From: Ignelater luminosus
Lineage: Eukaryota > Arthropoda > Insecta > Coleoptera > Elateridae
Direction of reading: 5' to 3'
DNA length: 64,000 nucleotides
NCBI GenBank assembly: GCA_011009095.1
Contig: VTPC01000476.1
Location: 62,001 to 126,000 of the forward strand
Below are positions 28,401 to 39,834 of the stretch, piece by piece. The translations under genes were made by a program, and so were the position numbers. Position 1 is the stretch's first letter. The number at the start of each line of letters is the position of its first letter. The notes under the pieces were generated by a model. It was not told where the DNA came from. It did no database searches and saw only the letters and a list, made by a program, of their open reading frames with translations.

Positions 28401-31400
28401 GCAATATAATCCATTCTATGTCATTTAAGAATATTAACAACTAACAAAACAACATTAAAACAATATTAATAATGTTATACCTTTTAGTTTTTACTTTATC
28501 AATTATTTATGATAAAACGCTTCCATTGACCACTCGCCGACATGCCTATTATTTCCTTCAAATGCTATTTTCAACTATTTTTTTTAAAAAGAAGCATATA
28601 ACACTTCTTTCGTATTTTTATCTTCTCTTTACGATGCTGAAGATTTCAAGTCGATAGGACGTACATTTCCCACGCAAATAACGAAAACGCGCAACAAAAT
28701 AAATTCACAAAAGAAGGTATTTTTTTCTCAAATATTAATAAGAACTCTAGCCGAACTCAGTAGAATTTCTTATTTCATTAATAGTATACTTATGGTGAGT
28801 AATGAGAGCGTAAATATCTCCCCGCAAGACGATTATTGACCACCTGAACGTATGCCTATGGGCACCAACTTTGCTGCGTTGTATAGTCAAACCCAATTTA
28901 GAGGTACAAGGGGTACTTTCTCGGAGAAATAGTGTATTACACTTTTTAGGTAGTCTTACCTTCTCTTTACGATGGTTAAGGTATCGAGTCGATAGGACGT
29001 ACCGTTCGGGCACAAATGACAAAAAACCAACAGCCACGAATCCACGAGAGATTTCAAAATTTTCTATCTCCGAAGTTCTTCCTGCTATTTTAACGAAATC
29101 TAGACGTAAAATGCACACACATTTGGGAAAGCTTCATGCCAAATGTCAGCATTAATTCCTCAGAAACGACGATGATAGAAGGGATGAAAGGGAAACGGCA
29201 CCCTCCCTCGGTTTTAAGGGTCTTTTTGGAAAAATGCGAGATTGGCTTACAGAATTACGTATAGGCCACTAAAGTATATTTATTGCAAAGAGTTCGTCTC
29301 TGTAGGTCAAGGGGTGTCCATTTCATGGGCGTATCTCTATCGTTTTCAGTTTTTCGCGTTTTCGATCTAGAAGATGATTTTATAGAAAAAAAGTGCATAG
29401 AACACAGATCTTAAATATTATGTCGATCGGACTATCAGAACTGTTTTGGTGAGAGTTGCAAAATTCGCAAAAAGCCCGAACGGTTTTTCGGACAAATAAT
29501 ACTCGCAAATCCACATTGCACAGCAAAAACCAGATACCCATAGCTATTATGGTATCCGAGATAGAAGCTAGTTTGGGTTTTACCTGTTGTATCCTCTAGC
29601 GGCCAAAATACAGCAAGTAGAGAATCGGCTTTAACGGCACCAGAAGGACATAATAAAGTACTGCGTTACTTCCTAACGCCGTTTCGATATTTTGGAAAAA
29701 CTCCCACCACTGCCAATCCCCACGGACGCCTATGGACCCAAATTCGAAACCACCTAGGGCAATGCACTCCTGGGAAAAAATACGACAGAATTCACTTGGT
29801 CCCAGATCGCTAGGCTTGCCCATAAGGCCCCAGTCGATTTTGTTCATTTTCGCCGCTAGGTGTCACCGTGTTCGCTCCGTGCGCACAGTGTAGTTGTAGG
29901 ACCTTATTCTTCACCTACCCTCCAAGTTTGGCCAAAGTCGGCTCACCCGTTCTCGAGTTATTCCGGTTTTTCGTTTTCAAAAACTGCAAAACTTCCAACT
30001 TGACCCCCCTTGCTCTTCTCCTAAGTGGCAGTTAATGAAATGCCGCCAGATGATGACTTCCCTAGGGCCGACCTATCGATTTGCCCTAGTTTCGTTCGAA
30101 GGGCAGAGAGAATTTATTGATGTAAATTATTTGTTTCTTATGGTGAGTAATTAAAAAATTGCTGATTAATTCAAAGCTCTGCAAGAAGGCAAACAAACAG
30201 ACGACCAGTATAAAAAAATTGTGCCATCAACCTTAAATTGCAAACGACTAGTATTGTGTATTGCATTAATTACTTCCATAATATAGGTAAAACCTTTAGA
30301 GCAACGGTCGGCAACCGGTGGTCTGTGAGGTAGTTTTAATGGTCCGCAAAGAAATTCAGATATTATTTATTACTCAATGTTCGTATTAATTCGTACCTTT
30401 AAAAATTATGTTAGTGGTCTGCGAACTTTTAAATTGCGAATTTAGTGGTCCCTAATATCTAAAAGGTTGCTGACCCCTGCTTTAGAGCTTGTTCTACGCA
30501 CAGTCACATTCCTTATCATGGTAAACTAGCGTGAATACATTCCCTACACATCTTTCTACTACTTCTTGTTTCTTCAGAAGTTGTTCTACTAAACCTTCTT
30601 CTTCTCTATTTGTATTTTGATTTCGTTGTTACAAAAATTTTCGTTTTTCCTTCCTTTACCAGTTGCTTTTCAGGAGCAATTTTCGATATATTTTGGTTTA
30701 TACATAACATGAACAAAGATGTTTGGTATTTAATCTTGAATAAGAAATGATTACCATGAAATAACACGATATACTTATAAATATTTTACAGATTTTTAAT
30801 AGATGCTGAAAGATATCTGGGTAGGTTACTACTAGTTGGTACAAGCAAACAAGGACTGAATATGCATTTAGTTCCTGCATTACTGCAAGCTTTAGAACAT
30901 CTACCAATTCAAGTAGTTGATGCAAATGCCATGGTTGAGGTGTAATATCAATGTCCTATTACTTTTAATGATATTAAAACTAAGTTTCTAGAAAATTATA
31001 CTAATACAGCACAACAGTCCAAGTGTTTTGTTACTTTCCCGTGTTAATGACTGGTGGAATTTAGTAGATGAAGTGTGTCGAAATGCATTGATGGCATTAT
31101 TAGAAGACATACATCCTACTTCCCCAATTTTGTTAATTTGTACTTGTGATAGTAATGTGCCAGAAATTGTAATAGAGATCTATTGTCTAACGTTAGACAT
31201 AATACTTTCTCCTATTTTTGTTTTAGTTACACAACTACTTTGTTAACAATAGTTCGATTGTAATACACATTGAAAACCCAACCAAAGAAGAAAGAAGAGA
31301 TTTCTTTAGACCTTTATTCTTTGGAAACAATCTTTTGAGTGTTCAGAAGGTCTTGTACGATATACACACTAATGCTGTTGTTAAAAACATAAAAAGTAAG

Positions 31401-34400
31401 ATAAAAGAATCTTAATTGTGCAGTCTAACATACATAAACACAAACTTGTTTATATTCCATTTTGAACTCGAGAACTAATAGCTCATGTTATTTCTAAAGT
31501 TATCATGGCTAAAACAAAATGATATCAATTAAAAATCATTTAAATACCATTTGCCAAAAAAACAAAATACTAAACTTTAGGCATTTGTTTAAAATGGAAT
31601 CTGCATTGTGTATTTTGATCGGTCAACCTATTGGGGAGATTATGAAGAAACATCATTTTTGCATATAATGAGAACACATAGTTTGTGAGAAATGTGTGTT
31701 GATTGCATGTACTTCTTGGAGTAGTATTTATCCTAGGTTATTAGAATCTTCACTATGTGGGCTGTCTATAAGAACAGGATACACATAACATGATTATGAA
31801 ATAAGATAAAGATTTGGGTACCATGTCCAGCATAAATCACTATCATCTTATAATTTCTATGTTTTATTGTGTATGACCTTTAAGAGGCAAGGAACGAAGC
31901 ATTTTGTATACTTTTTGTGTATATAAATATCTGGAATCTCGACAATGTTTTAAACCCTAGTCTTCCATCTTATTTCATAATCATGTTACTTTAAGATATA
32001 CCCCATTGCTACATAAACCTTGTATATTTATGCTATTTACAGAAGAAAATGAAAATGGCAGAAACACAAATAAAAGAAGAAAACGCAAAAGGCATATTAA
32101 TTCAACTAATCGATTACGTGGTGGTGGAAGACAAAGATGTGAGTATATTAGTCATCTCATGCAAACTTAACATACTGTAGGGCACTCAAAACCTTTAGAT
32201 AATGCAAGGTTCTAACAATTCAGAAATTATAGTTAGGATATCCTGTACATTCATGCATATTTAAGGTCAGCTTTAGAACTAACTACACCTGAGTGGAACT
32301 TAGAGACAACACAGTGGTGAAAATGGTTTTTGTGCCCCTATGACTATGTGCTTAAGGCAATCACTTCACTAGTGTGCCCTGCCCATATTCAAAATCTACA
32401 CTAAACTCTGAATTGGCTTTTGTCTATAAATTTATATTTTCAACATTTTTTATGATTTGATAAACCTTTTACCCAGAGTGGAGTCATTAAATAGAATGTT
32501 TTTTAAGCCTTTTATTGATACCAAAATGTTCTACATTTTTCAGTTTATCAAAAAGAAAGTCTATCCAGGCAAACGTCTGACATACTATCACAAAAAAAGC
32601 ATAACAGTGTAAACTTTGGACAAGACAATTTGATGAAAATGAACTTATCATCCAAGTCAAGTATTTCCATGTATTGTTTGCATACTACCCAGAAGTCAGA
32701 TAATTTTAAATCCTGTAACAATGATAATGTGCTGAATGCGGAAAGAATTTCTGCAGTTTTTAAGGGTAAAACATACTTTTATTACAAAAAGGTTGTTAGG
32801 GAAATGATTTTTGTCTTTTAAGGCTAAAATAACAATATAGCTGTAGATAATTGGTTAAGTAAAATGAAAGAAAAAGGTAGAGATAGAATTACGCTTCTGT
32901 TCCATGACACTTTAATTACAATACTTTTCATATATTATAGAATTCAGAGTAGGCTGTTTTTGTAACAGTGTACTTTGAAGTTTCACTAAAATAAATATTT
33001 TTATAGTCCGTCATTTTTGTCATCTTTTTAAGTTACTAATATATGTAGTGATTTTTGTGCTTTTAGGTTGTAAACCTGAATTTGGTATGTTTGCTGTACA
33101 CTGTAAAAATGAGGTAAAAACCTACTGTTAAGATATTTTATATTTAAATATTTGAATTTATTGTGTCAGAGCGCCATCTGTGGCTGCGCTTCGGAACAAA
33201 CAGAAAACACACAGAGAAAATCAAGAGAATCAAGATGGCTGCAGTAAGAAGCAAACGTATATTGTGCGTACTAAAATAAAACCTTTTTATGTAATGTAAA
33301 ACATCCAAAACATTAATAAACCAGCATAAAAACGATTATACAATTCATTATGTTATTTAAACACCTACTCTGAATTCTATAATACTGAAACAGACTACAG
33401 TATTCATACATGCGTTTGAAAATATGCAATAATAACATGCGATCATTAAAATTTCATGTCTTAGCTTATTCCGTAAAATTATCTGTCAAATTGATAGTTT
33501 GCATTAGAAACAAGACAAAATCATCAGTTTATAGGTTATGGTATGTGTTGTGTCCAAGCTACGCCCTATGGAAAAATTTCATGGCCTATTGGGAACTGAA
33601 ATTTTAATAATCGCATATTATAATTAGAACAGGAGCAAAATATTAATAAGTTACATCTTTTAATCTGCTCTAATAAGTTAAACCAAGTAACCAATAGTGT
33701 TTTAAATTGATTGTAACATAAACAATTTTTAGATTCATATCTACTGTCTTCTTGTTCTGTTTCTAAACATAAACTAAAAGAAAATCTTTTGAAGAATCTA
33801 AACAGAAACTTAACAATACAAACCAGACATTCAGAACCAAAACTTTTGTATGAAACAAAAACTACAAAACTTACAAAAGATCAAAGTGTTGGTACAGTAA
33901 GTTCTTTTACGACTGCTTTGAGCGGTTTGGTAGATGAATATGCACTTGAAGAAAAAAGCAGAATGTGTTCTCAAAATACTAAAAATGGAGATGTTGAAAG
34001 AGTCCATGACAAAACAGTAATAAAACAAAAGCCACTACATTCTTCTACTAACTATGAGTGCAACAATTTCTTTGGCGATTCATTAAGTACGTATATCTTT
34101 ATGGTTGTACAGAGCAAAGATCATATCTATTTACATCTGTGTGTTGTAATATACACAATACACATTACACAAGTTATATTCGTATGTATTTTTAATGTGT
34201 ATTTTAAAAGAAATCTTACAACTTAGATCACATAGTTGTCAGAGTATACTATATACTGTGGTTATGTTTTTTGTTAACCTGAAATTTAATTGTAGACAAC
34301 ATTGTGTGTCACGATAATAAAGCTTCAGTATGAAACTTTACAACTCTTCATAATCTCAGGATTGCCAATATTTATTATTGTATATGTTTATTGTTTATTA

Positions 34401-35185
34401 GAAAATCATTATGTAATGGAGGGAAATCTGTTTTATTTTATCAGATGATATTAGCAGTTTGAAAGCATATCTATCAACATTGGAATGGAAAACACAAAAG
34501 AGCTAATTAAAATATTTAAATTATGGTTGAATTAAATAACATTGATAATATGATTACAATAAATTGTACAAATCTTGCTATTATTTAAACAATTTTGGAA
34601 ACTTGACCATAATTCCAAAAGGGTATCCTAGGGATATCTTTCACATGCTCCCAGTACAAGGATCATGTCATTTTCTGCACTTTTGGAAAATATGTTTAAT
34701 TAACAAACATAAACTGTAAAAAAGTGTCAATCATAACAATTTTCTGCATTATGATATTGACAACTATCGTTAATAACAGAAAGGCAGCATGTGTTTAATG
34801 CACTTTCATTCAAATTTATTTAACCTTATGATAAAATCTACGATATCCTTGAAAGAAGTAGTATGTGTTGCATATTTTATGTAGATTGGTAAAATCTTTG
34901 CTCTGTATGACAGATTTACAATTTTCAATCTATAGCGGCTGAAACAACTGTAATCAACAACCTATATGAACGTGTAATAGAAATTACCACCAAAGATTAC
35001 AGTGTAAACCAATTGGAATTATTGTATGACACTATTTCAGCTTGTATTTATATTAATAAGAATCAGTTTGGAAATCTCCTACAGGTACATCTTTTCTTTC
35101 TTTTTATAAACATTACGATTTCTTTTTCTTTGAATTTCAGAAGCTGAATACAACACTGTCAAACTTTGAAAATAATTTCTTGTGA
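25442..35185 (+). CDS. ATAD2-like AAA+ ATPase paralog without bromodomain
   Basis: Exons, all phase-consistent: 25442-25780, 25835-26104, 26160-26357, 26410-26585, 30792-30939, 31010-31168, 31227-31395, 32043-32138, 32544-32765, 33733-34086, 34936-35084, 35141-35185, giving 774 codons plus stop. The first AAA domain is complete: Walker A GPPGTGKT at residues 60-67, Walker B CIIFFDE at 120-126, GATNRVD and RRPGRFDRE at about 179-187. The second AAA domain (LLLVGTSKQG, then NDWWNLVDE) is shortened by about 15-20 residues. It is followed by a basic KRRKRKR patch and a Ser/Lys-rich linker where the bromodomain should be. A C-terminal helical region resembles that of the neighbour. Several introns sit at the same place and phase as in the upstream gene (before the Walker B exon, before VQECDFL, at TPGYK, before the last exon). 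The ATG directly follows an AG, so upstream exons are possible. Probable tandem duplicate; function unknown. Confidence 0.87.
26950..29160. repeat. Diverged direct repeats within intron 4 of the paralog
   Basis: Three blocks of about 200-300 bp recur in the same direction: about 27056-27360, 28490-28700 and 28805-29105. Shared signatures in order are GCCTATGGGCACCAACTTT (two of three copies), a TCGATAGGACG(A/T)A stretch, a CCCACGC(G/A)AATAAC or similar stretch, and a TCTGAAG or CCGAAG(T/A)TC block followed by TTTTAAC. The tract is more GC-rich than the gene around it. Open frames at 28747-29155 on both strands are products of the repeat. A weaker relative may lie near 29700. Confidence 0.65.
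29161..30301. other. Moderately GC-rich intronic sequence, unrecognised
   Basis: Continuation of intron 4 of the paralog. It has a composition unlike the AT-rich surroundings (for example GTGTTCGCTCCGTGCGCACA near 29870) and no stable gene. The phrase CTTATGGTGAGTAAT at 30137 repeats one at 28790, suggesting that the repeat family extends to about 30140. Confidence 0.4.
30302..30479. mobile_element. Miniature hAT element, 178 bp
   Basis: Starts CAACGGTCGGCAACC and ends GGTTGCTGACCCCTG, an imperfect inverted pair of the hAT type (CAGGGGTC.GCAACC). Flanked by an exact 8-bp duplication CTTTAGAG at 30294-30301 and 30480-30487. Internally it repeats GTGGTC(T/C) phrases. No coding potential; it needs a hAT transposase from elsewhere. 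Confidence 0.92.
31786..31988. repeat. Miniature inverted-repeat element, 203 bp
   Basis: A perfect 22-bp inverted repeat, TAACATGATTATGAAATAAG plus AT, at 31786-31807 and 31967-31988, lies in intron 7 of the paralog. No coding potential. Confidence 0.85.
32139..33732 (+). other. Introns 8 and 9 of the ATAD2-like paralog
   Basis: Apart from exon 9 (32544-32765) nothing coding is seen. A short GC-richer stretch at 33168-33245 (GCGCCATCTGTGGCTGCGC, later AAGATGGCTGCAG) looks inserted but has no mate in the window. Confidence 0.5.
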
Positions 35186-35224
35186 TGTCCTTTGTGTAAT
35201 GTCACAATTGTATTTATGTCTGCT

Positions 35225-35230
35225 AATAAA
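35225..35230 (+). terminator. Polyadenylation signal of the ATAD2-like paralog
   Basis: AATAAA 40 bases after the stop codon at 35185, followed by T-rich sequence. Confidence 0.6.
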
Positions 35231-36295
35231 TTATTTTAATTTCAATCTTTGATTTTTCAAAACGCACTAAATTGCTTTCTATCTTCAAATGGCTGATAGT
35301 TTTCAAGATACTTACAAAATAAAATGATACATTTTTAAGATTGGGTATCATCTTAAACAGATGATTGTTTTTGTTTTTAAGCTTGACATTTTTGACAAAA
35401 TTCTAAAATTCTACTTCATAATAAAAATAATTGGAGATGTTTTATACGATATCTATGAGACATATGTAGTTTGCAGTCTTGTTTGATTTAGGCAAATAAT
35501 AAAGAAAAAATTAATGTCGAACAAAAAAGCATTATGCAACATATGCAACTTGATTGTCTCAATTAGATGCAATTCGATATTATCTTTCTATGTTGTCTAG
35601 CCATTGCTGATCTTGCCCTGCATGCCATACTTGCTCCACCTTACCCTAAATGTGTAATACATAAACGAAATGCTAAAACTGTAATAGTTTTTATCTTAAT
35701 TTTATTGGAAGAATATCACACATGTATTGCAACAGTTTCCGTCTTAAATAAACAAATTTTAGAACATAAACATAACTAATATCTATTTCACGTAAAGAGA
35801 TACATACATCACAGATTTATTTTTAATCATCGGCAACACGCACCTATTTGAAATGTATGTTGAAAAAAGAGATATATATTGAACCATTAGCATTCCATTT
35901 AAGTAGAAGGTGTATGACAAGGATAACATTAGAAATAGTAGACGCGATTGCACATAAATTTGAGCTATGTTTCAAAAATGTCAAACGTAATTGAATTTTC
36001 AAATTGACATTTGTTTACATTTAAACAACAAAAACAGTTCTTTTAAGAATTATAATTAAACAATTTTCCGTTTATTAATTTTAAAGTAAGTAGTAAGATT
36101 AATAAAACTTAATTCTAAAATGAACATAATATGTACTTTTTAAAAATCGTTTTCAGTTATTGCTTGTCTGTCAATCTACCGTCAATTACATAATTGGCCC
36201 ATTCAGCATTTTTCAAATTATGAAGTGAGATCATTCTTAAAAAAAATAATAATTCCATATTTAATAATAATCCTTACTGAGTACAGGCGTATATG

Positions 36296-39200
36296 TCAAG
36301 TCTGTGGTGCAGGCTGGTAATGACGTGAATTAGAATAGAAATATATAAAACTAAAAACAATAGTTTCTAATATTATAGTAATAGTTAATAAACTGTGTAC
36401 CCAGTCCCAGGTAAATCTCACTTTATCTTCTAAATCTGAAGCAACTTTTGGCAATTCTTGTGCTGAATTGTTCATTTCCTTTGTAGTTTTACTTTTTTCT
36501 TGTTTGTCTTCTGTGCAAATACAATTACAAGTGCACCGATCTGTGTATAGTGGACCTTGATACTTCAATTTTTTAAATTTGTTTAAATCATCCATTGTCA
36601 TGTTAAATGAAGTATTGGTCATATTTAGTTTTTGCAAGTTCTCCGGAAGATCAAGCGATAAAAAATACAAATGAGGATTATCGTGTAAATATAGTTTCTG
36701 CAGTTTTGAATTGTTTTTTAGGCTATCATTGAAGTATCGTATTCCGTTTCCAGATAAATCCAACATTTTTAATTTTGTTTGATTTGCAAATGTATTTTTA
36801 TGTACATCTCTTATTTTGTTGTTTTTCAAATCTATGTGAGTAAATTTACCATGGCTGAATGTTGAAGGCATAAGCTCAGAAATGAAATTGTATTTTGCCT
36901 CAATTATTGTAGTTGTCTCGTTAAGCTTGGGGATCCCATTAGAATTTCTTAATATTATTTTATTTCCAATTATACTATATTCCATTCTTGATGGGCCATC
37001 TATACATTGGCTTAACATAAGTAATACTAGTACAAATCTGAAATTAAAAATATCAGAATTATGATAAATGAATCAGATTGCAAAACAAAGAAAAGAGAAA
37101 GCAGTTGTTTGTAAGATTATTTCATGACACTTAAACAATATTCCTAGAATGGGAGGTCATGAAAAATTAATCAAACATACAGTAAAAACAGAATTCACAA
37201 ATTAGTGCCTTCTAACCATACACAAAGCATTTCAGATTAATTGATTGATAATAAGTTTATTGGATAAAAATAAAAAAGGAACACATAATGTCAACTATTG
37301 TAATATGAGCATAGAAATATACGATAATAGGTTTTGCATCATCCAACATAAAATAAACATATTCTATGAACTTCTTATAAATTAATAAATAAATAATTAT
37401 TCTTCTAATATTCCGATATCACTTTATAATATCCAGATGTTAGAAAAAAGATGTCATTTTAATAGACTATATACAGAGTGGTGATAAAGTTTGGAACAAA
37501 ATTCATAATTTTGTTACAGATTTTTTTTTTGAAAAATACTTGAACACGTTGATTTTATATTCCAATAAGGCATTTTTGTGAGCATAGGAAGATGTTTTTT
37601 GACAGATCATGTTCTTGAACTATGACGTCATCATCATTTTTTTAAAATTACAATCCCAGTTTTTTTACAGATTTTGATAGACTTCTTCACTGGTTGAATG
37701 ATGGTATAAAAGATTTGGTACCTTACATAACAATTGTTTTGAGAAAAACACTTATAAAGTTTAAGATTATTTAGACTGTCAGTTACAGTTTTGTGAAGAC
37801 TTAATGTTACGCTGTGATAGGGATCCTAACTTTTTAAATAACATTATCTTTTCTGAGGAAGCTACTTTTTGCCCTAACGGGACTGTTAATTGTCATAACT
37901 ACAGATACTGGCCAAGAGGAGATCCTCATTGGACCTAAGAGTCTGACAGCCAGCATCAAGAAAAGGTTCATGTATGGGTCGGAATAATAAGAAGTCATCT
38001 TCTAGGACCTTATTTTTTTTGAAGAAATTCTGACTTCTGCCAGATATTTGGATTTTCTGAATCATCTTCATTTAATTCATGTATTAAGTGTACCTTAAGG
38101 ATGGTATTTCTCGTGTTTAAATAATTTGACTACCGCTGAACGATCAGTATCATTATTCAATGCTAATTGTCTAGTGGAAGCATGATTTTGTTTGTTTCTT
38201 TTTTAATTTTTAGTGTTAAATATTTTTGTTGAGAACAAATGTTGATGTTATTAAACTTTATAAGTGTTTTTCTCAAAACAGTTGTTATGTAAGGTACCAA
38301 ATTTTTTACACCATCATTCAACCAGTGAAGAAGTCTATCAAAATCTATAAAAAAACTGGGGTTGCAATTTTAAAAAAATGATGATCAAGAATGATCTGTC
38401 AAAAAACATCTTCCTATGCTCACAAAAATGCCTTATTGGAATATATAATCAACGTGTTCAAGTATTTTTCAAAAAAAATCTATAACAAAATGATGAATTT
38501 TGTTCCGAACTTTATAAAGACCAATTGACATTATCCTATTTTCAACCTTTTTTTCTATAAATTAGAACTTAGATGTCTAGGATGGTCCCTTATAATTTGA
38601 AATGCCATTCTTTTTTCATCTTAAAAACTTCTAAAAAGTAGATTGACAAACTAGATCCAGACATATTTTGATGCTAAATTCTATCCTAGACTTGCGCACT
38701 AAACGACGTTTCAACATTACTGACTGCTGACGATAATGAAATGATTTTCTATCTTTTTTATTCAACATAAACAAATGTATAGCAGTTAGTTGTAAACACA
38801 GACCTTTTATAAAAACTGAGATATAAATTGAGGTTAAAGTGAACAAAATGGTTGGTGTGGTAGCACTATTCAATGAACTCGGGAAAATTAACCTCGGTAA
38901 ACATCATCTCAAGTGTACAAACCTTGATTCGAAACTAGGTTGTATTTTAGGATAAAAATCGATTCAGGTTTGATTCTAAAAAATAGGTAGAAAAAAGGAT
39001 AATGTCAATTGGCCTTAAAAATAGTTATGAGTCACCCAATTGTGCAAACAACAAAAATCGTGTTTCTTTTGAAGCCCATGAACTTAATGTGGTAAAGCGC
39101 TTATAATAATGTGATACTTCATTAAAATTAGATTTCCTTGTTATCACTGTTTTTTACCAAAATTACTTAAGGGTATATTTAGAAAATAATAATGGAAAAG

Positions 39201-39297
39201 TATTTGTATGGAAACAAATGCACAAATACACAATAAACTTATTATTTTAAACAAAATTATAAGAGTAATCTTACCTCATTATTATTGAATTATACAT
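36296..39297 (-). CDS. Small leucine-rich-repeat type I membrane protein
   Basis: Two exons: 39275-39297 (MYNSIIM plus two bases) and 36296-37037, joined across AG/GT to give 254 aa. The joined N-terminus, MYNSIIMRFVLVLLMLSQC, is a clear signal peptide that neither exon alone would give. Residues about 55-150 hold four leucine-rich repeats (FTHIDLKNNKI, LKMLDLSGNGI, LQKLYLHDNP, LQKLNMTNTS). Several Asn-X-Ser/Thr sites suggest glycosylation. A Cys cluster (RCTCNCICTED) follows at about 174, then a Lys/Asn-rich stem, one membrane span (LLTITIILETIVFSFIYFY, about 225-243) and a short tail. It resembles small insect LRR surface proteins such as the chaoptin/connectin-like type, but I do not recognise an ortholog. 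Its intron carries transposons. Confidence 0.82.
37474..38518. mobile_element. Foldback element with mariner-type transposase core in its loop
   Basis: Arms of about 300 bp face each other (left about 37490-37770, right about 38250-38518). Shared blocks are AAAAACACTTATAAAGTTT, GTACCTTACATAACAA, TTCAACCAGTGAAGAAGTCT and CCTATGCTCACAAAAATGCC. The loop on the + strand reads a transposase core, FLNNIIFSEEATFCPNG, then YRYWPRGDPHW and KVHVWVGIIRSHLLGP. The catalytic DE of the usual FSDEATF is EE here. Same architecture as 395-1390. Confidence 0.82.
38519..39014. repeat. Inverted-repeat element abutting the foldback element
   Basis: GACCAATTGACATTATCCTA at 38519 is mirrored by AAGGATAATGTCAATTGGCC ending at 39014. 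The pairing continues for about 50 bp. It begins exactly where the right arm of 37474-38518 stops, so it probably inserted into or replaced that element's right tip. The minus-strand open frame at 38631-38873 shows no family. Confidence 0.7.
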
Positions 39298-39702
39298 ATT
39301 TATTACCTCGTACGACATCAACAAAGTACAGATTACAAATGCTTATCATATCCGAAGATAATGAAAATGTAAAATTTCAATCGTAAAATAAAATTGATTC
39401 ATATGTTTTGCATCCAAAATCATATATAGGTTCATTTATCTTATCGCCATTAAAACAAATAAGAGATAAAAGAAATAATCAATAAATCTGAATTAATTTT
39501 TATTGACTTTGAAAGATATGCTTGATAGTTTTTTTTAAAGTTTGTCTAAAAAAATTTGAATTGTTGTTGTAAATACCTTTGATTTATTATTGATACTGTT
39601 ATGAAGATCATCAATAAATTTGGGTATACAATAAACAGATTTTATTTTTGAGGAAGCCATGTATGTATCTGAGTAGTGCACCCATAGATAAAAATATTAT
39701 CG

Positions 39703-39816
39703 TTAGAGAAGAGTCTTGTGCTTCGTATCTGGTATAAGGTTGTCATTGTAGTAAGCTGAGTTCCCATGTCGACCAGGACAAGAACCAGATATCTGTCCTT
39801 CATATCCAGTTGTATC
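39703..39816 (-). CDS. Orphan terminal exon of an unidentified gene
   Basis: After a good acceptor (TGTATGTTTTAG, minus strand) comes a 37-codon frame ending in TAA: DTTGYEGQISGSC, then PGRHGNSAYYNDN and LIPDTKHKTLL. The Gly/Ser/Tyr/Pro-rich composition and higher GC content are unlike chance frames in this AT-rich DNA, which are rich in Lys, Asn, Phe and Ile. It would be the C-terminus of a minus-strand gene whose other exons lie at higher coordinates, perhaps beyond the coiled-coil gene. I do not recognise the protein. Confidence 0.5.
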   Translation of the reverse strand, partial: DTTGYEGQISGSCPGRHGNSAYYNDNLIPDTKHKTLL

Positions 39817-39834
39817 CTAAAACATACAAGATAT

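Noticed and set aside
28747..29155. Open frames of 123 and 94 codons on opposite strands
   Set aside because: They lie inside one copy of the dispersed direct repeat in the intron; other copies do not keep either frame open.
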